Shown: positions 27,169-35,739, counted from the stretch's first letter. The stretch: DNA of 53,581 nucleotides from an uncultured Bacteroidales bacterium (GCA_944326325.1 CALVDQ010000016.1:1-53581); one strand, 5' to 3'. Program-made: numbers and translations. Notes: generated by a model from the letters alone, not told the origin.

Positions 27169-27253
27169 ATCTTCTGCTTGGCAGACGGACCTTTTCCGTA
27201 TCGGTTGTTCCGCCGTATGGCCTTTTTCCCCGGTATTATATCCGTGCAGATGT

Positions 27254-27352
27254 TGATTGCGGAGTATGGTTTTCCTGCGGCTTTGGCTCCCGAAAAGGGA
27301 GGGGACCCACCCGAGGTGGGGAGGACCGCAGGAAAACCATACTCCGCAATCA
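27254..27352. repeat. Long near-palindromic element with two nested hairpins
   Basis: A perfect 26-bp inverted repeat (27255-27280 with 27326-27351; 27 bp counting the T-A pair at 27254/27352) encloses about 45 nt. Those contain CTCCC-GAAAA-GGGAG (27287-27301) and CCCACC-CGA-GGTGGG (27306-27320). The RNA or extruded DNA would form a three-way junction: one long stem and two short arms. It fills the gap between the convergent genes lptB and efp, has no coding potential and no T-run, and no immediate target-site duplication is visible. It may be a MITE/REP-like repeat or a structured RNA. Confidence 0.85.
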
Positions 27353-27382
27353 GCCAAGTATCATCCTGATGTTACGACACCA

Positions 27383-27949
27383 CTATTTTACCCTTTCCCC
27401 GTAAGACCTGTCAGTAGTATTGACGCGAATCTTCTCTCCCTGATTGATGAACAGCGGCACCATGATCTTTGCCCCGGTCTCAAGGGTAGCCTCTTTCATC
27501 GCACTGGTCGAAGCTGTATCACCCTTTACCGCCGGCTCTGTGTATGTCACTTCCAGTTCCACGTATGTAGGAAGCTCGCAGGTGAGGCACCTTTCCTCAT
27601 CGGCAAGGAACATCATCTCCACATGCTGACCTTCTTTCATGAGGTCGGCATTGTCCACAAGGTCTTCGCCGAGATGTATCTGTTCGAAAGTCTCTTCATG
27701 CATGAAGTTGAAACCGTCCTCATCCTTGTAAAGGAACTGGTAAGGACGCCTTTCCACATTGATCGTGTCGATCTTCGCCCCTGCAGTGAAAGTGTTTTCG
27801 AGTATACGTCCGTTCTCGAGATTGCGGAGCTTCGTCTTTACGAAAGCCGGACCCTTGCCAGGCTTTACGTGCTGGAACCATACGATAGAGCATGGCTTTC
27901 CGTTATAGTTGATGTAAAGACCGTTTTTGAAATCAGCTGTTGTTGCCAT
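27383..27949 (-). CDS. efp: Translation elongation factor P
   Basis: Binds the ribosome between P and E sites and relieves stalling at polyproline. The 188-residue protein has the three beta-domain layout. The domain I loop 'HVKPGKGPAF' places Lys32 where E. coli EF-P carries its modified lysine. Conserved blocks 'VKTKLRNLENGR' and the C-terminal 'LETGAKIMVPLFINQGEKIRVNT' are present. The modification system (EpmA/EpmB or other) is not in the window. It has its own full promoter at 27991-28022. Confidence 0.95.
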   Translation of the reverse strand: MATTADFKNGLYINYNGKPCSIVWFQHVKPGKGPAFVKTKLRNLENGRILENTFTAGAKIDTINVERRPYQFLYKDEDGFNFMHEETFEQIHLGEDLVDNADLMKEGQHVEMMFLADEERCLTCELPTYVELEVTYTEPAVKGDTASTSAMKEATLETGAKIMVPLFINQGEKIRVNTTDRSYGERVK

Positions 27950-27990
27950 ATATTTACTTTTAAAGAATGATTATTCGGGATTTGCGGCTG

Positions 27991-28022
27991 CAAAAATATA
28001 AAAATGGAACGTTTTCGCCAAA
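27991..28022 (-). promoter_or_regulatory. efp promoter
   Basis: Minus strand: TTTG (28022-28019), 20-nt spacer, TATTTTTG (27998-27991). This is a full match to the Bacteroidetes TTTG-N19-21-TAnnTTTG promoter. The leader to the efp ATG would be about 35 nt. Confidence 0.75.
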
Positions 28023-28062
28023 TTTTATGGCAGAAGGACCGTCCCGTCGTCACGGAAGGCGG

Positions 28063-29010
28063 TTATCGCTCATCGGAATTGAATGCCAGGATTTTGTTCG
28101 CGATGTCCTCGAGCAGCCATTTCGGGGTAGATGCAGCACCGCATACCCCTACCTTGTCATCTTCCCGGAACCATTCTTTCCTTATCTCCTCAGGGGTCTC
28201 GATGTGGTAGGTGCGTATGTTCAGCGATTTGCAGCGGTCGCAAAGCACTTTCCCGTTGGAGCTCGCCTTGCCGGAGACGAAAATCAGGATGTCATGGTCT
28301 ATGGCGAATTTCGACAGCCGGGCGTGACGTGTCGCCACCTGCGAACATATCGTATTGTGTACGGTGAGAAGCCCTCTTCCGGAGAACCTCTGCATGGGAA
28401 GCTCGTTTTCCTTGGCCATCATTTCCTGAAGCCTCGAACAGATGGAGGCGTACTCTGCAGGGTTCTTGGTGGTCTGTGAGAAGATCTCGATATGCTTTTT
28501 CAGGTCGACCTTCCCGGCCGCTACAGCCTCTTCCAGCATCCTGAGATTCTCTACTACGATTGCGTTGCCGTCCGCCTGGCCTACCAGCCCGAGCACTTCG
28601 GCATGGCCTATCTTTCCGAAAATTATTATCTGACCGTCCACGCTCCCGTCCTTTATTTCCGTATATGCTTCCCTGATACTCTCCTGGAGTTTCAGTACCA
28701 CCGGACAGGTGCAGTCGATTATCCTGAAATGCAGTTGTGAAGCCTTTGCGTATGTGGATGGCGGCTCTCCGTGAGCCCTTATCAGCAGTGTCTCGCCGCT
28801 TGCATCCTGCATCTCGTCGAGGTCATCCTTGTCGATAGTCACGAGCCCCTTGGCTTCCAGTCTGGACAGTTCAGCATCGTTATGTACTATGGCACCGAGC
28901 GAGAAAAGCTTGCCCTCCGGTCCGTCAAGCTGCTCCTCCGCCTTCCGGATGGCCCTTGTCACACCGGCGCAGAATCCTGAATTGGCATCAATGTCAACAC
29001 TGAGTTTCAT
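28063..29010 (-). CDS. ispH: 4-hydroxy-3-methylbut-2-enyl diphosphate reductase
   Basis: Final step of the MEP isoprenoid pathway, making IPP and DMAPP with a [4Fe-4S] cluster. The 315-residue protein has the three cluster cysteines in 'NSGFCAGV' (Cys14), 'IDCTCPVV' and 'HNTICSQVATRH'. Further IspH blocks are 'IVHNDAELSRLEAKG', 'LIRAHGEPPSTY' and 'SGKASSNGKVL'. It starts 6 nt after the cmk stop, so the two genes form an operon. Confidence 0.95.
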   Translation of the reverse strand: MKLSVDIDANSGFCAGVTRAIRKAEEQLDGPEGKLFSLGAIVHNDAELSRLEAKGLVTIDKDDLDEMQDASGETLLIRAHGEPPSTYAKASQLHFRIIDCTCPVVLKLQESIREAYTEIKDGSVDGQIIIFGKIGHAEVLGLVGQADGNAIVVENLRMLEEAVAAGKVDLKKHIEIFSQTTKNPAEYASICSRLQEMMAKENELPMQRFSGRGLLTVHNTICSQVATRHARLSKFAIDHDILIFVSGKASSNGKVLCDRCKSLNIRTYHIETPEEIRKEWFREDDKVGVCGAASTPKWLLEDIANKILAFNSDER

Positions 29011-29016
29011 CGCAGT

Positions 29017-29715
29017 CTACCTTTTAGCACTGAATTTTCCGGCGATGAGCTCCTTTATCCAGACCATCTGGTCTTCAAGGGTCATTTCCGAATTGTCAAG
29101 CACAATCGCGTCTTCTGCCTTTGTCAGAGGGGAGACTTTCCGGTGCGAGTCTATGTAGTCCCGCTCCTTCACATTCTCGAGCACATCCCTGAACTCTACC
29201 TTCTCTCCCTTCTGCCGCATTTCCTTCATCCTGCGTTCCGCCCGGACTTCCGGGTCTGCCGTCATGAAGATCTTGAGTTCGGCATCCGGAAACACCGTGG
29301 AGCCTATGTCCCTGCCGTCTATCACCACCTTCTTCCCTTTTCCGAGCTCCCGCAGCTTGCGGTCCACATACTCCCTCACGGCCGGTATGGCGGAAACCGG
29401 ACTAACTTTTCTCGAGACATCCAGGGAACGGATTTCCTTTTCTATGCATCTGCCGCCCATATACGTCATACAGCCTTCCCCTGAATTTCCGAAATGGAGG
29501 TCAAGCCCGGGCAGGCCACGGCGCAGCCTGTCCTCATCCACTTTGTTGTCCCCGTCAATGAGCCCGTTCTCCATGGCATAGAGGGTGACCCCCCGGTAAA
29601 GGGCCCCTGAATCGAGGTACAGAAAACCGAACTCTTTGGCGATAAGTTTCGCGAAAGAGCTCTTTCCCGTGGATGAATATCCGTCTATGGCTATGATGAT
29701 GTCAGGTATAAGCAT
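29017..29715 (-). CDS. cmk: Cytidylate kinase
   Basis: Phosphorylates CMP and dCMP. The 232-residue product from the ATG at 29715 has P-loop 'IDGYSSTGKSSFAKLIA', 'YLDSGALYRGVTLYA', 'VVIDGRDIGSTVFPDAELKIFMTADPEVRAERR' and 'YIDSHRKVSPLTKAEDAIVLDNS', all standard Cmk blocks. An ATG 21 nt upstream would add seven residues and lies in the promoter region. It is the first gene of the cmk-ispH pair. Confidence 0.95.
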   Translation of the reverse strand: MLIPDIIIAIDGYSSTGKSSFAKLIAKEFGFLYLDSGALYRGVTLYAMENGLIDGDNKVDEDRLRRGLPGLDLHFGNSGEGCMTYMGGRCIEKEIRSLDVSRKVSPVSAIPAVREYVDRKLRELGKGKKVVIDGRDIGSTVFPDAELKIFMTADPEVRAERRMKEMRQKGEKVEFRDVLENVKERDYIDSHRKVSPLTKAEDAIVLDNSEMTLEDQMVWIKELIAGKFSAKR

Positions 29716-29733
29716 TTGTACACGTTTCACCGG

Positions 29734-29741
29734 CAAAATTA
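29734..29741 (-). promoter_or_regulatory. Candidate -7 element for cmk-ispH
   Basis: CAAAATTA on the plus strand gives TAATTTTG on the minus strand, 18 nt before the cmk ATG. A TTTG-like partner lies too close (11 nt), so only the -7 half is supported. Confidence 0.4.
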
Positions 29742-29807
29742 CAAAAAAAATTCAAAAAAGTCCGATATTTGTAATCCGGTGCTGACGCACTTGAAAAAAT
29801 TGATACC

Positions 29808-30977
29808 ATGAAAATTTTGATAATAGACGACGAAAGGTCGATAAGAAATTCGCTGAAGGAAATACTCATGGACGAGGGCTATGAGGTAGATGTCGCCGAA
29901 GACGGAGTGCAGGGTTGCGAAATGGCCGAACGAGAGAAATACAGTGTCATTTTCTGCGATATCAAGATGCCAAATATGGACGGCATCGAAGTGCTCGGGA
30001 AACTCGGTGAGGCAGGGGTTGACTCTGCCGTCATCATGATCTCCGGACACGGTGACATCGATACGGCGGTAGAATGTATCAAGAAAGGCGCCTTTGACTT
30101 CATACAGAAGCCTCTGGACCTTAACAAGATATTCGTTACAATAAAGAATGCCACCGAGAAGGTCTCCCTGGTCGAGAAGAACAGGAACCTTGCTGCGGAG
30201 AACAAGACCCTCAAGAAGAAGGTCTACGGGCAGCAGATGATAGGGGAGTCCGAGCCGATTCAGCATGTCCGTTCCATTATAGACAAGGTGGCTCCTACCG
30301 ATGCAAGAGTCCTTATCATCGGTGCAAACGGGACCGGCAAGGAGCTCGTGGCAAGGAGCCTTCACCAGAAGAGCGCAAGGTCTTCCATGCCGTATATCGA
30401 GGTCAACTGTGCCGCCATTCCTTCCGAACTTATTGAAAGCGAACTTTTCGGCCATGAAAAGGGAGCGTTCACGTCTGCCATAAAGCAGCATAAGGGCAAG
30501 TTCGAACAGGCTGACGGAGGCACCCTTTTCCTTGACGAGATAGGGGACATGAGCCTTGCCGCGCAGGCGAAGGTGCTGAGGGTGCTGCAGGAGAAGAAGC
30601 TGTCCAGGGTCGGAAGCGACAAGGATATCGTGGTGGATGTGAGGGTCCTTGCAGCTACCAACAAGAACCTCAGGGAGGAGATCGCCAAGGGCAACTTCAG
30701 GGAAGACCTCTACCACAGGCTCAGCGTCATAGTCATAAATGTGCCGTCCCTCGATGAAAGGAAGTCGGACATCCCTCTCCTGGTCGATTATTTCATTGAC
30801 CAGATCTGCGATGAAACCGGTATGCAGCGCAGGCCTGTCGAGCCGGATGCCATGAAACTGCTGGTGGACAAGTCCTGGTCCGGTAATATAAGGGAGCTGC
30901 GCAATGTGGTGGAACGCCTGCTGATACTTTCAGGTGACAGCATCACGGCAAGTGACGTGAAGGATTACGTGTATTGA
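29808..30977 (+). CDS. NtrC-family response regulator lacking a DNA-binding domain
   Basis: A 389-residue protein with a receiver domain (1 to about 120; acidic pair Asp7/Asp8, phospho-acceptor Asp51, Lys101) and a sigma-54-interaction AAA+ domain (about 143-385). The AAA+ domain has Walker A 'GANGTGKE' (172-179) and Walker B 'LFLDEIGD' (240-247). The sigma-54 contact loop is GAFTSA (219-224) instead of the usual GAFTGA. The protein ends at 'SITASDVKDYVY', where NtrC proteins continue into a Fis-type helix-turn-helix, so it should activate sigma-54 holoenzyme without specific DNA binding, like FlgR and CtcC. It converges, 6 nt apart, with a large NtrY-like kinase, its probable partner. Confidence 0.9.
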   Translation: MKILIIDDERSIRNSLKEILMDEGYEVDVAEDGVQGCEMAEREKYSVIFCDIKMPNMDGIEVLGKLGEAGVDSAVIMISGHGDIDTAVECIKKGAFDFIQKPLDLNKIFVTIKNATEKVSLVEKNRNLAAENKTLKKKVYGQQMIGESEPIQHVRSIIDKVAPTDARVLIIGANGTGKELVARSLHQKSARSSMPYIEVNCAAIPSELIESELFGHEKGAFTSAIKQHKGKFEQADGGTLFLDEIGDMSLAAQAKVLRVLQEKKLSRVGSDKDIVVDVRVLAATNKNLREEIAKGNFREDLYHRLSVIVINVPSLDERKSDIPLLVDYFIDQICDETGMQRRPVEPDAMKLLVDKSWSGNIRELRNVVERLLILSGDSITASDVKDYVY

Positions 30978-30983
30978 TCCCGG

Positions 30984-33900
30984 TCAGTCTCTCTTCTTTG
31001 GCAGCCTTACAGTGAAGCAGGCCCCATAGAGGTTGTATGACTTGCGGTAGAGTATCTCTCCGTTACACTTCTCCACTATATTCCTGCAGATGGCAAGTCC
31101 GAGACCGGTGCCGGCACTCTTTGTCGTGAAGTTCGGGGTAAAGAGCTTGTCCTGGTTCTCTTCGCTTACGCCAGGCCCATTGTCTTCGAACACTATATCG
31201 TAATATCCGTCCATCGTACTGTTCCTCAGACAGATAAGTATTTCTCCGGCCTTGACGGGCTTTCCTTCTTCCTCACTTGCTTTCTGCTGTATCTCTATGG
31301 CCTGTATGGCATTGGTCAGCAGGTTGACGAAGACGCGGATGAGCTGAGGCTTTGGTGCTACCACGTACGCATCGCTCATGCCGAGGTAGGAAATGTTGAT
31401 GTTGTCCTTGTTGTCGAAGATGACCAGCTGGTCCCTGAGGGTGGCGTCGAGGTCGATGAGTACAGGTTCCTCGCTGTACAGCTTGGCGAAGGTAGAGAAT
31501 TCGTTGGCTGTCTCGGTGAGGATGTCTATGTGTTCCAGGACCACGGCCGATACCTTGTCGAATTTCTCGTCCCAGTTCGGGTCCTGCTTGTGTTTGAGCC
31601 TTATAAGCCGCTGGATTTCAAGTTTTATCGGAGTGAGCGGGTTCTTGATTTCATGTGCCACCTGCCGGGCCATTTCGCTCCATGCCTTGTCCCTTTCCGC
31701 CTGGGCGAGTTTTCTGGTACTTTCCGAAAGGTCTGTCACCATGCGGTTGTAGGCATTGACCAGGGTAGAGATCTCGTCGTCCCTGTCGTAACGGATGTGC
31801 TCGAGGGAATGTATGTCCGTTGCCGCCATCTTTTCTCCGATCTCCACAATCGGCTTGAATATCGCGTTCACTACCGTTGTACTGAGGACAATGGTGCCGA
31901 GCAGGAGTATTATGAAGATGTTGATGATGATTGCGCTGTAGAAGAAGGCATCGTGTCTGAACACATAGTTCTGGTCGGTGTACGGAGAGTTGAGGATCGC
32001 TACCAGCGAACCTTCTCCGTTGAAAAGAGGGGCATACAGGGAATAATAGGTATAGTCCGCGATCTTTTCCCTGCTGATGAAGAACCTCTGGTTGCCATAC
32101 CTGATGCTCCGGTAGGCGTCCTGGTTCATTCTCGTCCCGAGCAACATTTTCTCGAACACTTCCGGGGTGGTGGAGCGGAACACCTTGCCTCCCGGGGTGT
32201 AGAGCGTGATGTCGGATTTCGTCGTGTTGCTTATGTCCTCCATCGCCGCCACGATGTCCTGTGAGTTCATGTCATGCCAGTCATTGGCGAATTTCGCCCT
32301 TGCCTCCATCAGTCCCTGGATAGTGTTGATCTTGTCGGACATCAGGTTGTACATATTCGTCGAGTTCCTCTTGTAGACAAAGGCCACGCTTGCCGAGGTC
32401 ATCACTATGAGTGTCAGCAGCAGGGAAAGGGAAAGCACCGAGTTTATCCTGGCCCGGTAGTAGTTCTTGAACGCCGTAGTGTTCCTTTTCCTGCGGCGCA
32501 GGTAGGATATGACATACAGTCCTCCGTACGTGAATATCATCAGATACGAGAAATTGATGATGTACACCAGCCACCCTCTTGTCGGCCGGGAGGTGATTAT
32601 CACTTCGCTGTCGGAGATCCTGTTTACGAAATGGATGTACTTGTTCGCCCTGAAATGTCCCGCACCGCTGTCGATATCTTCTACGGCTGCCTGGTTCAGC
32701 CTGGCCGGATAAGGGTAGTTGCCCTTGTAGCTCACGAGCTTGCCCGAAAGGAACTTCGCGTAGGAATAGAAAGGCGGCAGCTTCACCATGTCCGGCCTGG
32801 ACGGCCTGCCGAGGATGTTCATGTAGCCGTTTTCCCCGAGGTGCTCCTTCGCCTCTATTTCCAGGAACATGTGTACGACCCCAGAAGAAGGGGAATAGTA
32901 GATGAAAGAGCCTATGTAGGTCGAGTTTCCGAGATTGTCCGAAACGAACCTGAATCTCGAGTTCGGGGCGATAGGTTTTCCTGACATGTATTTTCTTCCG
33001 AAGTAGTCGAGGCAAGGGGCTTCCCGGCCTCCGGACCCGAAATGGCGTTCGGCGTTGTCCCTGCAGAGAGTGGCTGTTACGGAATAGTCCTGGGATATCC
33101 GGTACAGGTAGTTCTCGTTCAGCCTGTTGAGGATAATCATGTCGCTCCTCTCCAGTTCGGAAAGCGAGGCTACCATCGGGTCGGAAGCCACCGCGTCCTC
33201 GATGGACCGCAGCTGTATCTCCAGGGAAAGGTCCCTGTCTACGGCGAGCCTGTTGGTCACGACCATGAGCCTGTCCTGTTCTTTCCTGAAGCCGAGGATG
33301 CCGGAGGTGAGGGTAAGGTAGAGGGCGCAGACCAGGGCGAAACCGAGTGACCATTTCCTTGAAAAGACGTTATATCTCAGACCGGACCATTCCCGTACCA
33401 CGGGGCGGAGCATCTGCAGGAGAAGCATCATGCAGAACATGATTGCTATGTAGGAGATGTACACTATGACCGTGTAGACGGAGAGGTTGAACCAGAGGTA
33501 GAGCTCCAGGGTTATGCTGGAATTCATTATAAGGCTCACAAGAGTCAGGTGGACATAGATTCCGGCAAGAATGAAGGTGAGGATGATGCCGGACGCGTAT
33601 ATTATCTTGCTCCGCATCCTGCCTGTACTGAACGCCTTCCTTATAAACTGCTTGCGGCACAGGTAGATGCACAACAGGTAGCAGAATACGAGGCAGTTTA
33701 TGATAAAAAGTGCCCCGAACGAGAACAGGATCTGTCCTCCGGCATATACTCCCGGGGAGAAAAAGGCCGAGACACTCTGCATCTGCAGTCCCCAGCTGTA
33801 GGCTGCGGCAAAGGCTGCGGTAAGTATCAGCAGTACTGCGGGAAAGACCTTCACTGAAGCGTGGCCGCTGAAGTACAGCAGTACGGAAAATATGAAGCAG

Positions 33901-34601
33901 ATGAGTGCCAGCCACCTGAGCAGTGCGTTCATCGGGAACGGTATGTCACGGGTTGTCTCGGAAATTATCTTGAGCAGAGGTTCTCCGTTGACCATGACAG
34001 GTACACCTCCGGTGTGGCTCAGCGATGTGACGATGTAATTCTTTGGAAGCCTGAGTGCCGGATTCACGCCCGAATCCGAGTTCTGCCTGTTGGCAAGGAG
34101 GAGGTTCTGTACTTCGAGCCCGTAGACTATCTTGCAGCCCAGCTGGTCGGATTTGGTGCTCATGATGTAGCACCTTGATCCGAGATTCATGTATGCCGGC
34201 CCGGACGGGATCCCGGACAGGGGAGAGGTCAGTCCGGACCTGAGGTTGGACAGCCTCTTGACAATCATTCTTGTACCTATGTTGTCGTTGGTCACGGGGA
34301 ACTGGTTGCACCATGACTGCAGGGTGTCATATATATACCTGTATATGACCATATCCTGTGGCAGGTCCTTGAAGTCCGGCCATTCGTCATGCTTGCCGTG
34401 GAGGGCTTCTTCTGCGTATCCTTCGAGGACTTTCAGGCGCTTTTCTATCCTGTTCCCGAAATGTTCCGCAGCCTTTTCGGCGTTTTCGGAAGTTATCCTG
34501 AAGGTAAGGGAAAGCAGGAAAAGCAGGACAGCGAGGGCGAGGAATATGTTCCATCCATGCTTCCTGAAGCTGAAATGATATGATAGCAGGCCGTTTCTCA
34601 T
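30984..34601 (-). CDS. Large NtrY-like sensor histidine kinase
   Basis: A 1205-residue membrane kinase. TM1 (about 17-35) precedes an extracytoplasmic segment to about 225, and a cluster of about six TM helices spans 228-436. A second large extracytoplasmic region runs to about 685, and two further TM helices follow with a third loop ('MNSQDIVAAMEDISNTTKSDITLYTP') before the last TM. A HAMP-like linker ('NAIFKPIVEIGEKMAATD'), HisKA with phospho-acceptor His983 in AHEIKNPLTPIKL, and a HATPase domain with N box 'FVNLLTNAIQAI', 'EDNGPGVSEENQ' and 'GTGLGLAICRNIVEKCNG' complete it. AHEIKNPLTPI is the NtrY/PilS-type motif. It is 9 nt downstream of rlmH and convergent with the HTH-less NtrC-type regulator. 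Confidence 0.9.
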   Translation of the reverse strand: MRNGLLSYHFSFRKHGWNIFLALAVLLFLLSLTFRITSENAEKAAEHFGNRIEKRLKVLEGYAEEALHGKHDEWPDFKDLPQDMVIYRYIYDTLQSWCNQFPVTNDNIGTRMIVKRLSNLRSGLTSPLSGIPSGPAYMNLGSRCYIMSTKSDQLGCKIVYGLEVQNLLLANRQNSDSGVNPALRLPKNYIVTSLSHTGGVPVMVNGEPLLKIISETTRDIPFPMNALLRWLALICFIFSVLLYFSGHASVKVFPAVLLILTAAFAAAYSWGLQMQSVSAFFSPGVYAGGQILFSFGALFIINCLVFCYLLCIYLCRKQFIRKAFSTGRMRSKIIYASGIILTFILAGIYVHLTLVSLIMNSSITLELYLWFNLSVYTVIVYISYIAIMFCMMLLLQMLRPVVREWSGLRYNVFSRKWSLGFALVCALYLTLTSGILGFRKEQDRLMVVTNRLAVDRDLSLEIQLRSIEDAVASDPMVASLSELERSDMIILNRLNENYLYRISQDYSVTATLCRDNAERHFGSGGREAPCLDYFGRKYMSGKPIAPNSRFRFVSDNLGNSTYIGSFIYYSPSSGVVHMFLEIEAKEHLGENGYMNILGRPSRPDMVKLPPFYSYAKFLSGKLVSYKGNYPYPARLNQAAVEDIDSGAGHFRANKYIHFVNRISDSEVIITSRPTRGWLVYIINFSYLMIFTYGGLYVISYLRRRKRNTTAFKNYYRARINSVLSLSLLLTLIVMTSASVAFVYKRNSTNMYNLMSDKINTIQGLMEARAKFANDWHDMNSQDIVAAMEDISNTTKSDITLYTPGGKVFRSTTPEVFEKMLLGTRMNQDAYRSIRYGNQRFFISREKIADYTYYSLYAPLFNGEGSLVAILNSPYTDQNYVFRHDAFFYSAIIINIFIILLLGTIVLSTTVVNAIFKPIVEIGEKMAATDIHSLEHIRYDRDDEISTLVNAYNRMVTDLSESTRKLAQAERDKAWSEMARQVAHEIKNPLTPIKLEIQRLIRLKHKQDPNWDEKFDKVSAVVLEHIDILTETANEFSTFAKLYSEEPVLIDLDATLRDQLVIFDNKDNINISYLGMSDAYVVAPKPQLIRVFVNLLTNAIQAIEIQQKASEEEGKPVKAGEILICLRNSTMDGYYDIVFEDNGPGVSEENQDKLFTPNFTTKSAGTGLGLAICRNIVEKCNGEILYRKSYNLYGACFTVRLPKKRD

Positions 34602-34610
34602 TTCCGGTAC

Positions 34611-35084
34611 CTATTCGTGGTGATACGGTTCTCCCTTGATGATGGAGAAAGCCCGGTACAGCTGCTCGGCGAAGATCACGCGAACCATCTGGTGCGAGAA
34701 GGTCATCTTCGAAAGGGACATCTTCTCGTCGCATCTTGCGTAGACGGCTTCGGAAAAACCGTATGCCCCTCCGATGACGAACACTATGTCCGATGACGAA
34801 TGCGCCATCCTGTCCTCGAGCCTTGACGCCCACTCCATGGATGAGAATTCCTTTCCTTTTTCGTCGAGGAGTATCATGTAGTCGCCCTGACCGATATTCT
34901 TCAGTATCGCTTCGCCTTCCCTGGCCTTTAGCATTTCACGGCTCAGGGAGGAGGCGTTCCGGACATCAGGTATTTCCGTTACCGAGAAACTTGCATAGTG
35001 CGTGAGTCTGGACGTATAGAGGTCCAGACCGGCCTTGACCCAGGCGACATTTGTCTTTCCTGTCGTTATCAGTCTGATTTTCAT
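34611..35084 (-). CDS. rlmH: 23S rRNA (pseudouridine-1915-N3)-methyltransferase
   Basis: A 157-residue SPOUT-class methyltransferase. The start MKIRLITTGKTN at 35084 and the blocks 'ILLDEKGKEFSSMEWA', 'IVFVIGGAYGFSEAVYAR', 'LSLSKMTFSHQMVRVIFAEQLYRAFSIIKGEPYHHE' cover nearly the whole RlmH family, including the terminal YH motif. The length is exactly that expected. It is first in a unit with the large sensor kinase. Confidence 0.96.
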   Translation of the reverse strand: MKIRLITTGKTNVAWVKAGLDLYTSRLTHYASFSVTEIPDVRNASSLSREMLKAREGEAILKNIGQGDYMILLDEKGKEFSSMEWASRLEDRMAHSSSDIVFVIGGAYGFSEAVYARCDEKMSLSKMTFSHQMVRVIFAEQLYRAFSIIKGEPYHHE

Positions 35085-35111
35085 CGTCGTTTTCAGAGTT
35101 GCACCGTCTCG

Positions 35112-35143
35112 CAAATATACTTATGTGGCTCGGAATTTGCAAG
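35112..35143 (-). promoter_or_regulatory. rlmH promoter
   Basis: Minus strand: CTTG (35143-35140, one mismatch to TTTG), 20-nt spacer, TATATTTG (35119-35112). The leader to the ATG at 35084 would be about 20 nt. Confidence 0.55.
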
Positions 35144-35170
35144 AATGCCCCGTTGATATTTTTCCATGTG

Positions 35171-35581
35171 ATGAACAAGCTGGTGAAAATAGTTGCTCTC
35201 GCTCCTGCGCTGTTCTTGGGTCTGGGCTTGAATTCAGGTGTACAGACCCCTGATTTCGATGTGTTTACGCCAATAGCCAAATATATCAGGATAGGTGATG
35301 CAGATAAACTGTCCGCCTGGTTCGCGGACAATCTTGAGGTCGAGATAATATCAAAGGTAAACGATTCCAGCAGGAGCCAGGCCCGCCAGATAGTGAAATC
35401 CTTTTTCAGTGCCTACAGCCCGAGTGCCTTCAGCATTACGCACCAGGCAGGCAAATGCAATATGAAGTACGCGCTGGGCATACTGAATGCCGGAGGAGAG
35501 CGTTTCGTAGTGACGATTTTCGTCAATTACAATAACAGTTCCTTCCAGATACAGCAGCTGAAAATCGAACGGCTTGAATAG
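35171..35581 (+). CDS. DUF4783 family secreted protein
   Basis: A 136-residue protein with an N-terminal signal peptide (MNKLVKIVALAPALFLGLGLNSG). The remainder, 'FTPIAKYIRIGDADKLSAWFADNLEVEI', 'SRSQARQIVKSFFSAYSP' and 'FVVTIFVNYNNSSFQIQQLKIERLE', fits the Bacteroidetes DUF4783 family, a small SnoaL/NTF2-like fold of unknown role in the periplasm. The ATG at 35171 is chosen because it puts the signal peptide at the very N-terminus; the frame is open further upstream. It is monocistronic, with a strong terminator 74 nt after the stop. Confidence 0.8.
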   Translation: MNKLVKIVALAPALFLGLGLNSGVQTPDFDVFTPIAKYIRIGDADKLSAWFADNLEVEIISKVNDSSRSQARQIVKSFFSAYSPSAFSITHQAGKCNMKYALGILNAGGERFVVTIFVNYNNSSFQIQQLKIERLE

Positions 35582-35654
35582 TTTTGGCACGGCTTTTGTA
35601 AATTCTTTTAATCGGTTAGTTTAGTTGTTAATAATAGGGTTATAGTTCAAGATG

Positions 35655-35700
35655 CGGTGGTCAGGGATCCTAAATACCTGGCCACCGTTTCTTGTTTTTT
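35655..35700 (+). terminator. Rho-independent terminator after the DUF4783 gene
   Basis: CGGTGGTCAGG (35655-35665) pairs with CCTGGCCACCG (35677-35687) across an 11-nt loop, with one T-G wobble. The T-rich tail 35688-35700 follows. The rest of 35582-35739 holds nothing recognisable. Confidence 0.88.
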
Positions 35701-35739
35701 CCGTCTTTCCCGCGGTCTGCGGAAAACCCTGCCTCCCGT

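Noticed and set aside
27254..27352. Bidirectional Rho-independent terminator for lptB and efp
   Set aside because: The long stem is not followed by a T-run in either direction, and lptB already has a closer terminator at 27146-27168.
27249..27373. GATGTT direct repeats (27249-27254 and 27368-27373) as target-site duplication of the palindrome
   Set aside because: The right copy is 16 nt away from the arm, so it does not abut the element; a six-base match at this distance is probably chance.
30984..34601. Possible fusion or assembly chimera in the very long kinase
   Set aside because: Membrane segments, HAMP-like linker and kinase core follow in a sensible order in one frame, with no repeated or out-of-place segment, so a single gene is more likely.
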